This document shows, one piece after another, positions 16,999 through 24,310 of a stretch of DNA of 34,015 nucleotides. Source of the DNA: Candidatus Poseidoniales archaeon (GTDB lineage Archaea > Thermoplasmatota > Poseidoniia > Poseidoniales > Poseidoniaceae). The DNA is taken from contig QQSD01000079.1 of assembly GCA_003602485.1 (NCBI GenBank), positions 1-34,015 on the forward strand. The letters are read 5' to 3'. Position 1 is the first letter of the stretch, and every line of letters begins with the position of its first letter. The translations under genes were made by a program, and so were the position numbers. Under the pieces are notes generated by a model. The model was not told the origin of the DNA and made no database searches. It was given only the letters and a program-made list of their open reading frames with translations.

Positions 16999-17673
16999 AT
17001 GAACCGTTCACTATGGTATATCCTCACGATTGCCATCGGATTATGGTTTTCGGCTACTGCTTGCGCTGGTTTACTGCCAGATGCATGGGCAGAATGGCCA
17101 GTCAACTTTTGGTGCTGGGGCCTTTTCTCATTCATCTACCTTCGAACCGAACGAAAAGAACGGATTGAAATGCTCACCGTCATTGCTATAGCGACTCCGA
17201 TGGAACTGTTTTTCTCAGAAATTTGGCTTGTGTATGAATATCAACGTGATTTCATGCCCCTCTTTGTTCCAGCTGGCCATTATTTCCTTTTCGACTTGGG
17301 CCGAAGGATTGCTCAACGCTTACCCGAACAGATGGCCTTCCCCATCTTGATGCCCTTCGTACCACTCGTTGCCTATGGAGTCTGGACCGGAGGAGATACC
17401 TCTGCCCCCTTCATGCTCATCCTCGTATTGGCATTCACTCAGTGGGGACCTCAACCCCGCCTCTATGCCTCAATGGCTTGGGCTGCTTTGGGAATGGAAT
17501 TACTGGGGACATATCTGAACAATTGGACGTGGGCGACGGAGGTCCCTTGGACATCACTCACTGCCTGGAATCCTCCGCTTTTGGTCGGAGCCTTCTACTG
17601 TTTTGGTGATGTTTTGGTGAACCTGTGCGTTGCCAAGTTTCAAGGGGAACCGCCGCTGGAGGTTGTACCATGA
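16999..17673 (+). CDS. polytopic membrane protein of unknown function
   Basis: I do not recognise this 224-residue protein. It has about seven or eight hydrophobic segments and is rich in Trp and aromatic residues. A short positively charged cytoplasmic loop (RTERKERIE, about 50-58) lies between helices 2 and 3, and a second, LGRRIAQRLP, comes later. Polar residues inside membrane segments (TPMELFFSE, AGHYFLFDLG) suggest an enzyme or transporter and not a mere anchor. It starts 24 bp after the dehydrogenase-like gene, and its stop overlaps the start of the ferredoxin gene (ATGA), so it is translationally coupled to that electron carrier. Confidence 0.7.
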   Translation: MNRSLWYILTIAIGLWFSATACAGLLPDAWAEWPVNFWCWGLFSFIYLRTERKERIEMLTVIAIATPMELFFSEIWLVYEYQRDFMPLFVPAGHYFLFDLGRRIAQRLPEQMAFPILMPFVPLVAYGVWTGGDTSAPFMLILVLAFTQWGPQPRLYASMAWAALGMELLGTYLNNWTWATEVPWTSLTAWNPPLLVGAFYCFGDVLVNLCVAKFQGEPPLEVVP

Positions 17674-18002
17674 CCGGCGTTGACGAACTACGCAAACGTC
17701 GCGAAGAAGAGGCACTGCGTATCCGAACTGCACTTAATCGGCAGCGAGGAGAACAACGGGCCAACACAAAGGGTGGTGAAGGCACCGTTGCTTTTGTTGA
17801 AGAACGAAAGTGCATTGGATGTGACCAGTGTACAATCGTGTGCGACGATGACGCTATCGAACTCTATCACCTTGATGTGAAGAGCCCACTCATGTCGGTT
17901 GAAAGTAATCGCAAAGCGAAGATCATCCGTGACGCTTGTACAGGATGTCGCTTGTGTGTTCTTGCATGCCCGACCGACGCCATCACAATGATTGATCGAT
18001 AA
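17670..18002 (+). CDS. 2[4Fe-4S] ferredoxin-like protein
   Basis: This is a 110-residue protein starting at ATG 17670, which overlaps the previous stop in an ATGA junction. An N-terminal charged helix of about 45 residues (DELRKRREEEALRIRTALNRQR) precedes a bacterial-type ferredoxin domain with two cluster motifs: CIGCDQCTIVC and CTGCRLCVLACP. The second has the canonical Cys-Pro end; the first ends CDDDA without the usual proline. The sequence between them is longer than in minimal ferredoxins. It could feed electrons to a membrane complex such as the respiratory operon downstream on the opposite strand. The specific partner is not evident. Confidence 0.85.
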   Translation: MTGVDELRKRREEEALRIRTALNRQRGEQRANTKGGEGTVAFVEERKCIGCDQCTIVCDDDAIELYHLDVKSPLMSVESNRKAKIIRDACTGCRLCVLACPTDAITMIDR

Positions 18003-18013
18003 GAGGTGAACAT

Positions 18014-18301
18014 ATGTCAAAGAAAGGAAAAGACCCGTCTGCACAACGCTTTGGTGGCGAATTTGGCCCCTACCGCAAACCTGGAACTACTGGCGTTAGC
18101 CTGTCAAATTTCAAGACTCTTGTTTGGGTTTCAAACATCGGAGGTCTGTTGCTCGTGGTGCTTGCACTTGAGCTCCTCTTCGTCCAACACAACTTCACAT
18201 GGGGATTTCTTTCCCTCGTTGTGGGTGTTGCTATTGCACTCTTCCCTTCAAACTACGAAATCGTCGGCATGAGTGACGACGATGTTGAAGACGGGAATTG
18301 A
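18014..18301 (+). CDS. small two-helix membrane protein
   Basis: This 95-residue protein is preceded by a clear GAGGTGA ribosome site. A basic N-terminal tail (KKGKDPSAQRFGGEFGPYRKPG) leads to two hydrophobic helices (about 36-56 and 62-78) and an acidic C-terminal tail. I know no family for it. It is last in the plus-strand cluster and its stop is 2 bp from the stop of the HdrD-like gene on the other strand. It may be an accessory subunit for the ferredoxin or for the membrane protein encoded upstream. Confidence 0.65.
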   Translation: MSKKGKDPSAQRFGGEFGPYRKPGTTGVSLSNFKTLVWVSNIGGLLLVVLALELLFVQHNFTWGFLSLVVGVAIALFPSNYEIVGMSDDDVEDGN

Positions 18302-18303
18302 AT

Positions 18304-20679
18304 TCAAGCCTTTGCGGGTTCTTGCACTGGGCTTTCTCCAGCGACTTGTGCCTTCTTCTCGTTAACTTGGCGAGCAAGGAATGACACGACGTCAAGAATC
18401 TCAATATCCTCGTAGGCTTCATCGCCTTCGAACTTCAAGCACTCAAAGTGAGAAACACACTTGGGGCATGAGGTAAGCATGGTGTCAGCACCTGTTGCAC
18501 GAACTTCTTCCATTCGGGTTACACGAAGTGAGCGTGCGTTCTCGTTGCAGGACATCATGCTCGATACGCCACAGCACATGGCGTCTTCGCCGCTGTGTTC
18601 CATCTCGACGATTTCAACACCTTCAACTGCGTTGATAAGTTCACGTGGTTCGTCATAGATACCCATTTGGCGACCGAGTCGGCAAGGGTCGTGATAGGTA
18701 ACGGTCGTTTCTTCGGATTTGAGGTTCATGTCAAAGCCTTGTTCAATCAAGAATTCGGTCGTATGCATAACCTTGACGTCTTCGAGTTCATAGTCACGGG
18801 CAAAGGTTCGGAAACACTCAGCACAGGACGACACGAGGGTGTCGATGCCTGACTCGTTGATCTTGCGCTGGTTGTAAGCCTTCAACTTCTCGAACACTTC
18901 ATCCAATCCCTGCCACTTTTGGTCGTGACCACAGCACTTGAGGAAGTCTCTTCCGAGGTATGCGACATCAGTTTCCATCTCTTCAAAGAGCGTGAATGCA
19001 GCGGTTGTTGTATCACCGAGGTTCATGGTGCCTTCATTGACGTGAGAGAATACCATTTCTTGGTCCAAGTAATCAACACAGCCAGGGTAGTAGCCAATGT
19101 TTGAGGTAATGGGGTAATCTTCTGTTGGGATGAATTCCTCATCTGCAGCTTCCTCAGCCTCTGCGTTGAGGACTGCTTGCAAGACGGTGTGAGGAATCTC
19201 TGCTTGAGGTCCACCGACAATGAGACTGCGACGAATGTCAACATAGGAGTCATAATCCACAAGTTGAGGGCATGCATTGGTACAAGCCGTACAGGTAAGA
19301 CACGAATACATAGGCACGCCATCGTCCTCATTATTCCATGAATTATAGATGATGTTGAGTTTGTCTCCACCGTTGAACAGGCGGATAGGACATGCGTCGT
19401 CACAGAGGTCACAACCGTAACACTTGTTCATCTCAAACTCATAGCCACGGGCCATGTATCGAAGCAAAACGAAGACCAAGGCACCGAAGGTCACACAGGG
19501 TATGAACATAGCATAGGTCAATTTGGCGTCCAATGCCTTGGGATTCTGGTGGTAGGTTGGGTTTTCAATGTAGGAGAAGGAATCGCCACCAAGTGCCATT
19601 TCTTCGCTGTTGGTCAGGTTGACCGTATGGCCGGCCAAACCAGCTGGGGCGTTCTCGTCCCAGATCAGCAGTGGCTGGAAACTGGCAATGTTGAACGCTG
19701 TCTCGGTTGAGATGCTGTCATTGAGAGCAAGAGCTCCGCTCGCAACGACGTCATAGGTGTATCCATAAGTTCCTGGTATCATCTCAATAGTAGCACCTGC
19801 ACAGTTGTTGAAGGAGACGACTTCTTTGCCGCTTGCGTCGGTGACGGTCAGCGTCGTTGTGACCATGGTTTGTGTGGAGATGTCGTTGATTTTACGCTCG
19901 CTTGAGCGGAATTCACAGGAAAGGTCGGTTGTGAGTGTTTTCACTTCTTCAGGGTGACCTTCTTCGAAATACTCTGTGAAATCTGTAATCATGAACGTAC
20001 CTGAATCAGACCATCCAGCGCCACCGTCGAAGGTGGTGCTATTCGAGGCTGCATTGGTGCCAGTAGCGGCATTTTGATGCCCGTTAGCATCTGTGAAATC
20101 TGTAATAATGTACCGTGCTGGCTGGTAGATATTCCAATCCAGCCATGCTACGGTCGGCACGACCCCGCTTTCAGACCATCCACGGTCGTCGGTGAATTCG
20201 TTGACGTCGTGGACATGGACATCACTGGGTTGAGTGCGCATGGCTTCCAATTCTCCATAGTCCTTGATGGTCAGAAGGCCCTTTGCTTCCCAGAACCCGT
20301 TATCGTAAGTATCGTAGGTAGCGACGGTTGCTGCTGAAGAAAGAATGAGGGCGCCAACGATGAGTTGGCGGCTCTTTGCGACTGTGAATCCTGTACCCCA
20401 TGCGCGGATAAGCAAGCCACGACCGATGAAATATACACAAATCCACATCAGAATACCTGTCATTACCCACGGTATCGAATTGAAGACGTCTGCAATCCAA
20501 GGTTCTCTCGTACCACATAAGAGGTCTCCATGTGAATCTAGCTTACAGAAATCTGACCGATTTTTGCCGTAGAGTTCAAGGAAGATGTTGATGGAGAAAC
20601 ACGGAGATAAACCAAATGTGTGCAAGATACACTGCACCAGCGGCCGCAAACCACGGATCTTCAACAGGTCGCTTCTCAC
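18304..20679 (-). CDS. membrane-anchored HdrD/GlpC-like Fe-S protein with large extracytoplasmic insert
   Basis: This protein is 791 residues from GTG 20679, or 719 from ATG 20463. No Shine-Dalgarno supports any start, and the first 104 bases overlap the cytochrome b subunit gene. It has helices at about 73-90 and 104-120, a roughly 270-residue extracytoplasmic beta-like region (about 122-388) with two similar GWSxSG...ITDF stretches, and a third helix (about 389-409). The cytoplasmic part follows: two [4Fe-4S] motifs (C420-C430 CYGCDLCDDACP; C460-C470 CLTCTACTNACP) and two CCG domains (FLKCCG...SSCAEC; AMCCG...TSCPKC). This is the heterodisulfide reductase subunit D/glycolate oxidase Fe-S subunit architecture. 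It is last in the cytochrome b/Rieske operon, so it probably exchanges electrons with the quinone pool or that complex. The substrate is unknown. Confidence 0.8.
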   Translation of the reverse strand: MRSDLLKIRGLRPLVQCILHTFGLSPCFSINIFLELYGKNRSDFCKLDSHGDLLCGTREPWIADVFNSIPWVMTGILMWICVYFIGRGLLIRAWGTGFTVAKSRQLIVGALILSSAATVATYDTYDNGFWEAKGLLTIKDYGELEAMRTQPSDVHVHDVNEFTDDRGWSESGVVPTVAWLDWNIYQPARYIITDFTDANGHQNAATGTNAASNSTTFDGGAGWSDSGTFMITDFTEYFEEGHPEEVKTLTTDLSCEFRSSERKINDISTQTMVTTTLTVTDASGKEVVSFNNCAGATIEMIPGTYGYTYDVVASGALALNDSISTETAFNIASFQPLLIWDENAPAGLAGHTVNLTNSEEMALGGDSFSYIENPTYHQNPKALDAKLTYAMFIPCVTFGALVFVLLRYMARGYEFEMNKCYGCDLCDDACPIRLFNGGDKLNIIYNSWNNEDDGVPMYSCLTCTACTNACPQLVDYDSYVDIRRSLIVGGPQAEIPHTVLQAVLNAEAEEAADEEFIPTEDYPITSNIGYYPGCVDYLDQEMVFSHVNEGTMNLGDTTTAAFTLFEEMETDVAYLGRDFLKCCGHDQKWQGLDEVFEKLKAYNQRKINESGIDTLVSSCAECFRTFARDYELEDVKVMHTTEFLIEQGFDMNLKSEETTVTYHDPCRLGRQMGIYDEPRELINAVEGVEIVEMEHSGEDAMCCGVSSMMSCNENARSLRVTRMEEVRATGADTMLTSCPKCVSHFECLKFEGDEAYEDIEILDVVSFLARQVNEKKAQVAGESPVQEPAKA

Positions 20680-21115
20680 GTCCGCCCAAGAACGGGGGAA
20701 GGGCTAGAATGCCGACTGGAATACCGGTGAGAGCAGCGCCCCACCATGCAGCGTTCCATGGGAACATAGGTTGACCTACAATTTCCCCAACAAAGCCAGT
20801 GGGAACTACAAATTGCGGAAGGTATTCACCCCATCGAAGGTAACCATAAGAAAACAGAACATACCAGTCAGGGAAGACAAAGCCTGCTTGAGCGTAGGGG
20901 TCCGCTGCACCGTGAAGTGGAGGGGGAATAAGCCACGCATAGAAAAGAAGAATGGAAATCATGGACGCAAAGATGATGCTGTCACGCAACACTTCGTGAG
21001 GCCAGAATCCGTGACCAGTGCGGGTTCGCTTACGCTTTTCTTCCGCCTTTTGGAGTTGTTCTTTTTCTTCCATGTAGAGCGAAGCTACACGGCCAAAGTT
21101 ATCGATTAATCCCAT
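20576..21115 (-). CDS. cytochrome b C-terminal part (subunit IV-like)
   Basis: This 179-residue protein has a charged N-terminal helix (about 15-35, Glu/Lys/Arg-rich) and three hydrophobic segments, as in subunit IV of b6f complexes. The quinol-oxidation site motif is PDWY (about 82-85, FVFPDWYVLFSYGYLRW), a variant of the canonical PEWY. It completes the split cytochrome b together with the b6-like gene 15 bp upstream. GGAGGAG precedes the start ATG 21115. The reading frame ends at TGA 20576-20578 in the context CTT-CCT-TGA, inside the open frame of the downstream HdrD-like protein. Confidence 0.85.
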   Translation of the reverse strand: MGLIDNFGRVASLYMEEKEQLQKAEEKRKRTRTGHGFWPHEVLRDSIIFASMISILLFYAWLIPPPLHGAADPYAQAGFVFPDWYVLFSYGYLRWGEYLPQFVVPTGFVGEIVGQPMFPWNAAWWGAALTGIPVGILALPPFLGGREKRPVEDPWFAAAGAVYLAHIWFISVFLHQHLP

Positions 21116-21130
21116 AATTACTCCTCCGTA

Positions 21131-21997
21131 TCAATGTGGCTCCGCAATACCTTGTACCCAAACGATGAACAAATGTATGATGATGAGCGTTGTGACGATC
21201 ACTGGAAGAATGAATACGTGAATGAAGTACATTCGTGTAACGGTGAGGGGTGTCAATTCTGAACCTGAGAACAGAAGCGTTGCGATGTATTTCCCGACCA
21301 GTGGACTTGAGTTCGCGAGATTGATTCCAATGATGGCCGCACCGTAGGCCAGGCTGTCCCATGGGAGGAGATAACCGGAATAACCGAACACGATGGTCAG
21401 AGCCATCAGGGCTACACCGATGAGCCAGTTGAGTTCACGTGGGTTGCGGTAAGCACCTGTGAAGTAAACACGGCACATGTGAAGGAAAACGCTGGCGACC
21501 ATGAAGTGAGTTGTCCAGTGGTGGACTGCACGCAAAATGTATCCGAAGGGCAATTCGGTCATGATGTATTGCATACTTGCATAGGCAGGAGATGGATCAC
21601 CTTCGCCACCAGGTACGTAATAGATTCCGAGCACTGTACCCGTTATTACGAGGATAATGAAGGATAGGAATGAGATACCACCCAAGCAGTAGAGGGGATA
21701 CCAATACCAAATGATTCGTAGTTTGTACTTCTCAGCGTGAGTTAAAGGCATTTGACGGTGCATGTTGTAGTAGGCACCCTTGGACATGTTCCAATAATCT
21801 TGAAGCCTGAAACGGGTGTCGAGCCAAGAGAAGACCCAGAGGAAGGAACGCTCTGCAACTCCCATCTTACCCGTGGATTCAACCGCACGTAGGATGTCGC
21901 GTCGCGGCATCTCTTCGTTCTCTTTACGCAGCGTGAACGCCACGAGGAGAACAAGGAACACGATGAAGAACCACAAAACCCAGAACATTGTTGTCAT
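21131..21997 (-). CDS. cytochrome b N-terminal part (b6-like)
   Basis: This is a 288-residue diheme cytochrome b core, slightly longer than plant b6 because of an extra N-terminal helix (about 3-22) and loop. Four-helix-bundle heme ligands are visible: His pairs in AVHHWTTHFMVASVFLHM and FIHVFILPVIVTTLIIIHL. The second pair has 14 residues between ligands, as in b6 rather than bc1 cytochrome b. GYSGYLLPWDSLAYGA marks the quinol site region. With the subunit-IV-like and Rieske genes it forms a quinol-oxidising complex in the cytoplasmic membrane. GAGGTGA precedes the ATG. The electron acceptor outside the cell may be a heme or copper protein. Confidence 0.92.
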   Translation of the reverse strand: MTTMFWVLWFFIVFLVLLVAFTLRKENEEMPRRDILRAVESTGKMGVAERSFLWVFSWLDTRFRLQDYWNMSKGAYYNMHRQMPLTHAEKYKLRIIWYWYPLYCLGGISFLSFIILVITGTVLGIYYVPGGEGDPSPAYASMQYIMTELPFGYILRAVHHWTTHFMVASVFLHMCRVYFTGAYRNPRELNWLIGVALMALTIVFGYSGYLLPWDSLAYGAAIIGINLANSSPLVGKYIATLLFSGSELTPLTVTRMYFIHVFILPVIVTTLIIIHLFIVWVQGIAEPH

Positions 21998-22006
21998 TTC
22001 TTCACC

Positions 22007-22852
22007 TCAGTCACAATATGTATACCAGTCAACATAATCTGGCAGGCCTTCGATGTTATCACCGTTGAGTTGAATCGGAATGATGGGCAGGCCAACAGGC
22101 GCAGGACCACCTGAACGACGGATTCCAGCATACTGGAAGGTTGCACCGTTGGAACGGTTTCTGTTCGTGTTCATTTCCAAAACAGTTGGGTCGAATCGGG
22201 AGGAGTGGCAGATACAGAATAATTTCGTGCCACCGTCATCTCCGCCTCCGGGCGTCCAAGAGTCTTCGGTAAAGGAGTTGGAGACAAGTTGCCAGCCAGG
22301 AATACAGCACAAGTGCGTACAACGGCCAAAGACCATCACGAGGTCTTCACTGGGCATCAAACGTGGGTCTGCTTCAGCCAAGTCTTCGAAGTGACCGACA
22401 TATTTTCCTGTCTCGTCAATTCCTTCTGTGAACTGGAAGCGTGCTTTTCCATTGGATTCGATCGTACCGGCATTCTTTGAGTGCTCAACATACATCACAA
22501 CAACTGGAACGCCGTTCCAGACTCCGGAAGCCCCAGAGGTGCCAGTAGAGGAGAGGGCTGCTTCGTCCTTGAAATCCTGTTTTGTCATCGGTTGCAGGTG
22601 TTTTGCTCCATACCATGCTTCATCTTCTCTACCTTTGGCCCAAAACTGGACAGCGAGGTCACCGCCCCCTGTGGCCCCAGGAGGGAGAAGAATCGAAGCG
22701 AAGCCGAGCACACCCAGAGAAGCGGTCAGTACACCTGCCGCAGTGTTGAATCCGTAGCGAAGAAATTGTCGTCGGTTGACGCTCGTAGTAGTTCCAGCAA
22801 GACCATCTCCTTCAGCGGATGGTGCAGGTTTGAGTTCGTATTCACGTGCCAT
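22007..22852 (-). CDS. Rieske iron-sulfur protein with Tat-type signal anchor
   Basis: This 281-residue protein has an N-terminal NRRQFLRYG twin-arginine motif and a hydrophobic helix (about 35-58), as expected for a Tat-exported, uncleaved Rieske protein. The cluster-binding motifs are RCTHLCC (about 177-183) and FCICHSS (about 212-218). Relative to the canonical CTHLGC and CxCHGS, ligands Cys178, His180, Cys213 and His216 and the disulfide Cys183 and Cys215 are kept, but a Gly in each loop is replaced, by Cys182 and Ser217. It transfers electrons from quinol to an external carrier. A loop of roughly 60 extra residues surrounds the motifs. It lies between the cytochrome b and small membrane genes. 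Confidence 0.93.
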   Translation of the reverse strand: MAREYELKPAPSAEGDGLAGTTTSVNRRQFLRYGFNTAAGVLTASLGVLGFASILLPPGATGGGDLAVQFWAKGREDEAWYGAKHLQPMTKQDFKDEAALSSTGTSGASGVWNGVPVVVMYVEHSKNAGTIESNGKARFQFTEGIDETGKYVGHFEDLAEADPRLMPSEDLVMVFGRCTHLCCIPGWQLVSNSFTEDSWTPGGGDDGGTKLFCICHSSRFDPTVLEMNTNRNRSNGATFQYAGIRRSGGPAPVGLPIIPIQLNGDNIEGLPDYVDWYTYCD

Positions 22853-22858
22853 AAATCA

Positions 22859-23305
22859 TCACCACTTGTACTCTCGCCAGTCTTTCTGGTGTTCAGGAAT
22901 GAATTTGTTTTGGGCATGCTTGACAATAATTGTGTCAGGAAGAATGTACTTGAGGTAAATCACTCCGATCATTATCACCGTGGTAAAGGTCATGGCAAGG
23001 TGGAAGGAGAGTTGTTGTTGGTCCCACCCTTGGGCGAGGCCGTAAATCATCGAGAAACTCCAGTAGCAAATCCAGAACAGCCCCCACCCGAGGAAGAACA
23101 TGGTAAGATAGGAAGCTCCTGATGGCGCAAGTGAAGCGCTCACGATGGTCCCTGGTTCAGCGACATTGAACACGCCATGGTCGATAGCAGAGGACATTTG
23201 GTCCTCGGTCAGCTCAGCTCCTTCAAGAGCAACACGTGCATCATCAACAGCGATTGAGCCGTCAGCCACGCCACGCAGCAGGGAAGTAATGGTGTCGTCC
23301 ATCAT
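22859..23305 (-). CDS. small two-helix membrane protein of the b6f-like operon
   Basis: This 148-residue protein has about 45 N-terminal soluble residues (LLRGVADGSIAVDDARVALEG, a short helical pattern) and two hydrophobic helices at about 66-90 and 102-120, then a basic, aromatic tail ending WREYKW. I know no family. GAGGTGACC precedes the start, and its ATG overlaps the stop of the upstream gene. Being flanked by the Rieske and CxCH protein genes makes it a likely accessory subunit or assembly factor of the complex. Confidence 0.75.
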   Translation of the reverse strand: MMDDTITSLLRGVADGSIAVDDARVALEGAELTEDQMSSAIDHGVFNVAEPGTIVSASLAPSGASYLTMFFLGWGLFWICYWSFSMIYGLAQGWDQQQLSFHLAMTFTTVIMIGVIYLKYILPDTIIVKHAQNKFIPEHQKDWREYKW

Positions 23306-24147
23306 TGGTCACCTCGTCGATTCAATTTGTATCGCAAACGCAATTGATTACTACGCCCCTTGTAGGAGGTAGAGAAGCCGTAACGGAGCAAGAGTCCAGC
23401 GAATATGACAACACCAATCACGGCACCGAAGCCGAGGAGTCCAAGCCAGTGTGCACGGAGTTTTGCACCCATGTGATGAAGGTCAACACCGTGGTGAGCG
23501 GGTTCAGGTGGAGCAACGTTTCCGTCTCCGGCAAAGAGCGTTCTTGTGCCCATAGCTGCAGAGGATTCGTCCCCTTCAGTCAAAGCGAAGTTCAATTGAT
23601 TCCAACGATCTTCAACACCAGGGATTTGGTCTCCGTTGACGGAATTGCCAGCAATCCAGAAGTTTGCAGGCCCAGCACCGGCCTCAGCAGGTGCAGTCCA
23701 TTCAAGCGTCCATGCACGGTCAGCGTTGGCGGCAGATGCTTCAGTGTGCGTGAGTGTTTGAGGGTCCAGGGCGCCATCAATTTCCCAATTTTGAGCCTCG
23801 TCACTGGCCAGCGACCCGAGAGAAGCACGCATGGAAAAGCCCGCAGTGTAAGTCCCAGTGGCTTCAGGTCCGCCAATCAGTTGGAGAACGAGCGTGTAGG
23901 TTTCGCCAGGAGCCCAAGCATAGGGGACATCGTCCATGATTACTTGAACGGAATTGTCAGCAATTTCATTGTGGCAGAGGCAACCAGATTTTGCGACATC
24001 GTCGATGTCAACTTGGCCGGTAGAGCCTTGATGGCTTTGAGGACCACCGATGCCTCCGTGATAGGATGAAGCGAGGGACGGAAGAAGCAACAAGAGCCCT
24101 ACCATAGCCAGCAGCGTGGTACGGTATTTGCGGGAAGTATTGTGCAC
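23302..24147 (-). CDS. membrane-anchored CxCH surface protein (choice-of-anchor V-like)
   Basis: This 281-residue protein starts at GTG 24147 with a textbook signal peptide (KYR, hydrophobic stretch, LASS). Shortly after comes SGCLCHN (Cys56, Cys58, His59), a CxCH motif that resembles a heme c site but lacks one spacer residue. A beta-rich domain follows with the pattern APGETYTLVLQL and a GF.M strand, like the reeler/choice-of-anchor V domains, which often follow a CxxCH near the signal peptide. A C-terminal helix (about 235-258) and a very basic tail (GRSNQLRLRYKLNRRGDQ) anchor it. As the first gene of the operon it might be the external electron acceptor or its dock. Confidence 0.75.
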   Translation of the reverse strand: MHNTSRKYRTTLLAMVGLLLLLPSLASSYHGGIGGPQSHQGSTGQVDIDDVAKSGCLCHNEIADNSVQVIMDDVPYAWAPGETYTLVLQLIGGPEATGTYTAGFSMRASLGSLASDEAQNWEIDGALDPQTLTHTEASAANADRAWTLEWTAPAEAGAGPANFWIAGNSVNGDQIPGVEDRWNQLNFALTEGDESSAAMGTRTLFAGDGNVAPPEPAHHGVDLHHMGAKLRAHWLGLLGFGAVIGVVIFAGLLLRYGFSTSYKGRSNQLRLRYKLNRRGDQ

Positions 24148-24184
24148 AGCCTCACCCTTATGGCTTTGCGACTTGTGCAGACTC

Positions 24185-24217
24185 CTTAAACATTGTCAGC
24201 AAAACACCACCTTAAAT
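24185..24217 (-). promoter_or_regulatory. candidate TATA boxes for the b6f-like operon
   Basis: The minus strand has two TTTAAGG elements at about 24185-24191 and 24210-24216, at distances that would give short leaders before GTG 24147. The intergenic stretch 24148-24310 is the only divergent spacer here and must hold both promoters. Which element is used cannot be told. Confidence 0.35.
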
Positions 24218-24257
24218 GCGTAGCAGTCGTGCGTTTTTTGTGATGTTTTAGAATCCA

Positions 24258-24265
24258 CATATATC
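24258..24265 (+). promoter_or_regulatory. candidate TATA box for the TPR/FtsZ-like genes
   Basis: CATATATC lies 46 bases upstream of ATG 24311, which would give a leader of about 20 bases. GGAGGA at 24270-24275 is too far from the start to be a normal ribosome site. Confidence 0.4.
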
Positions 24266-24310
24266 ATCCGGAGGACACCGACTCGCTCTTATTGCAGGAA
24301 AGGGTTCTTG

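Noticed and set aside
23305-24069. 254-residue plus-strand ORF opposite the CxCH protein
   Set aside because: The minus-strand frame has a signal peptide, a beta domain and overlap coupling with the next gene; the plus frame has none.
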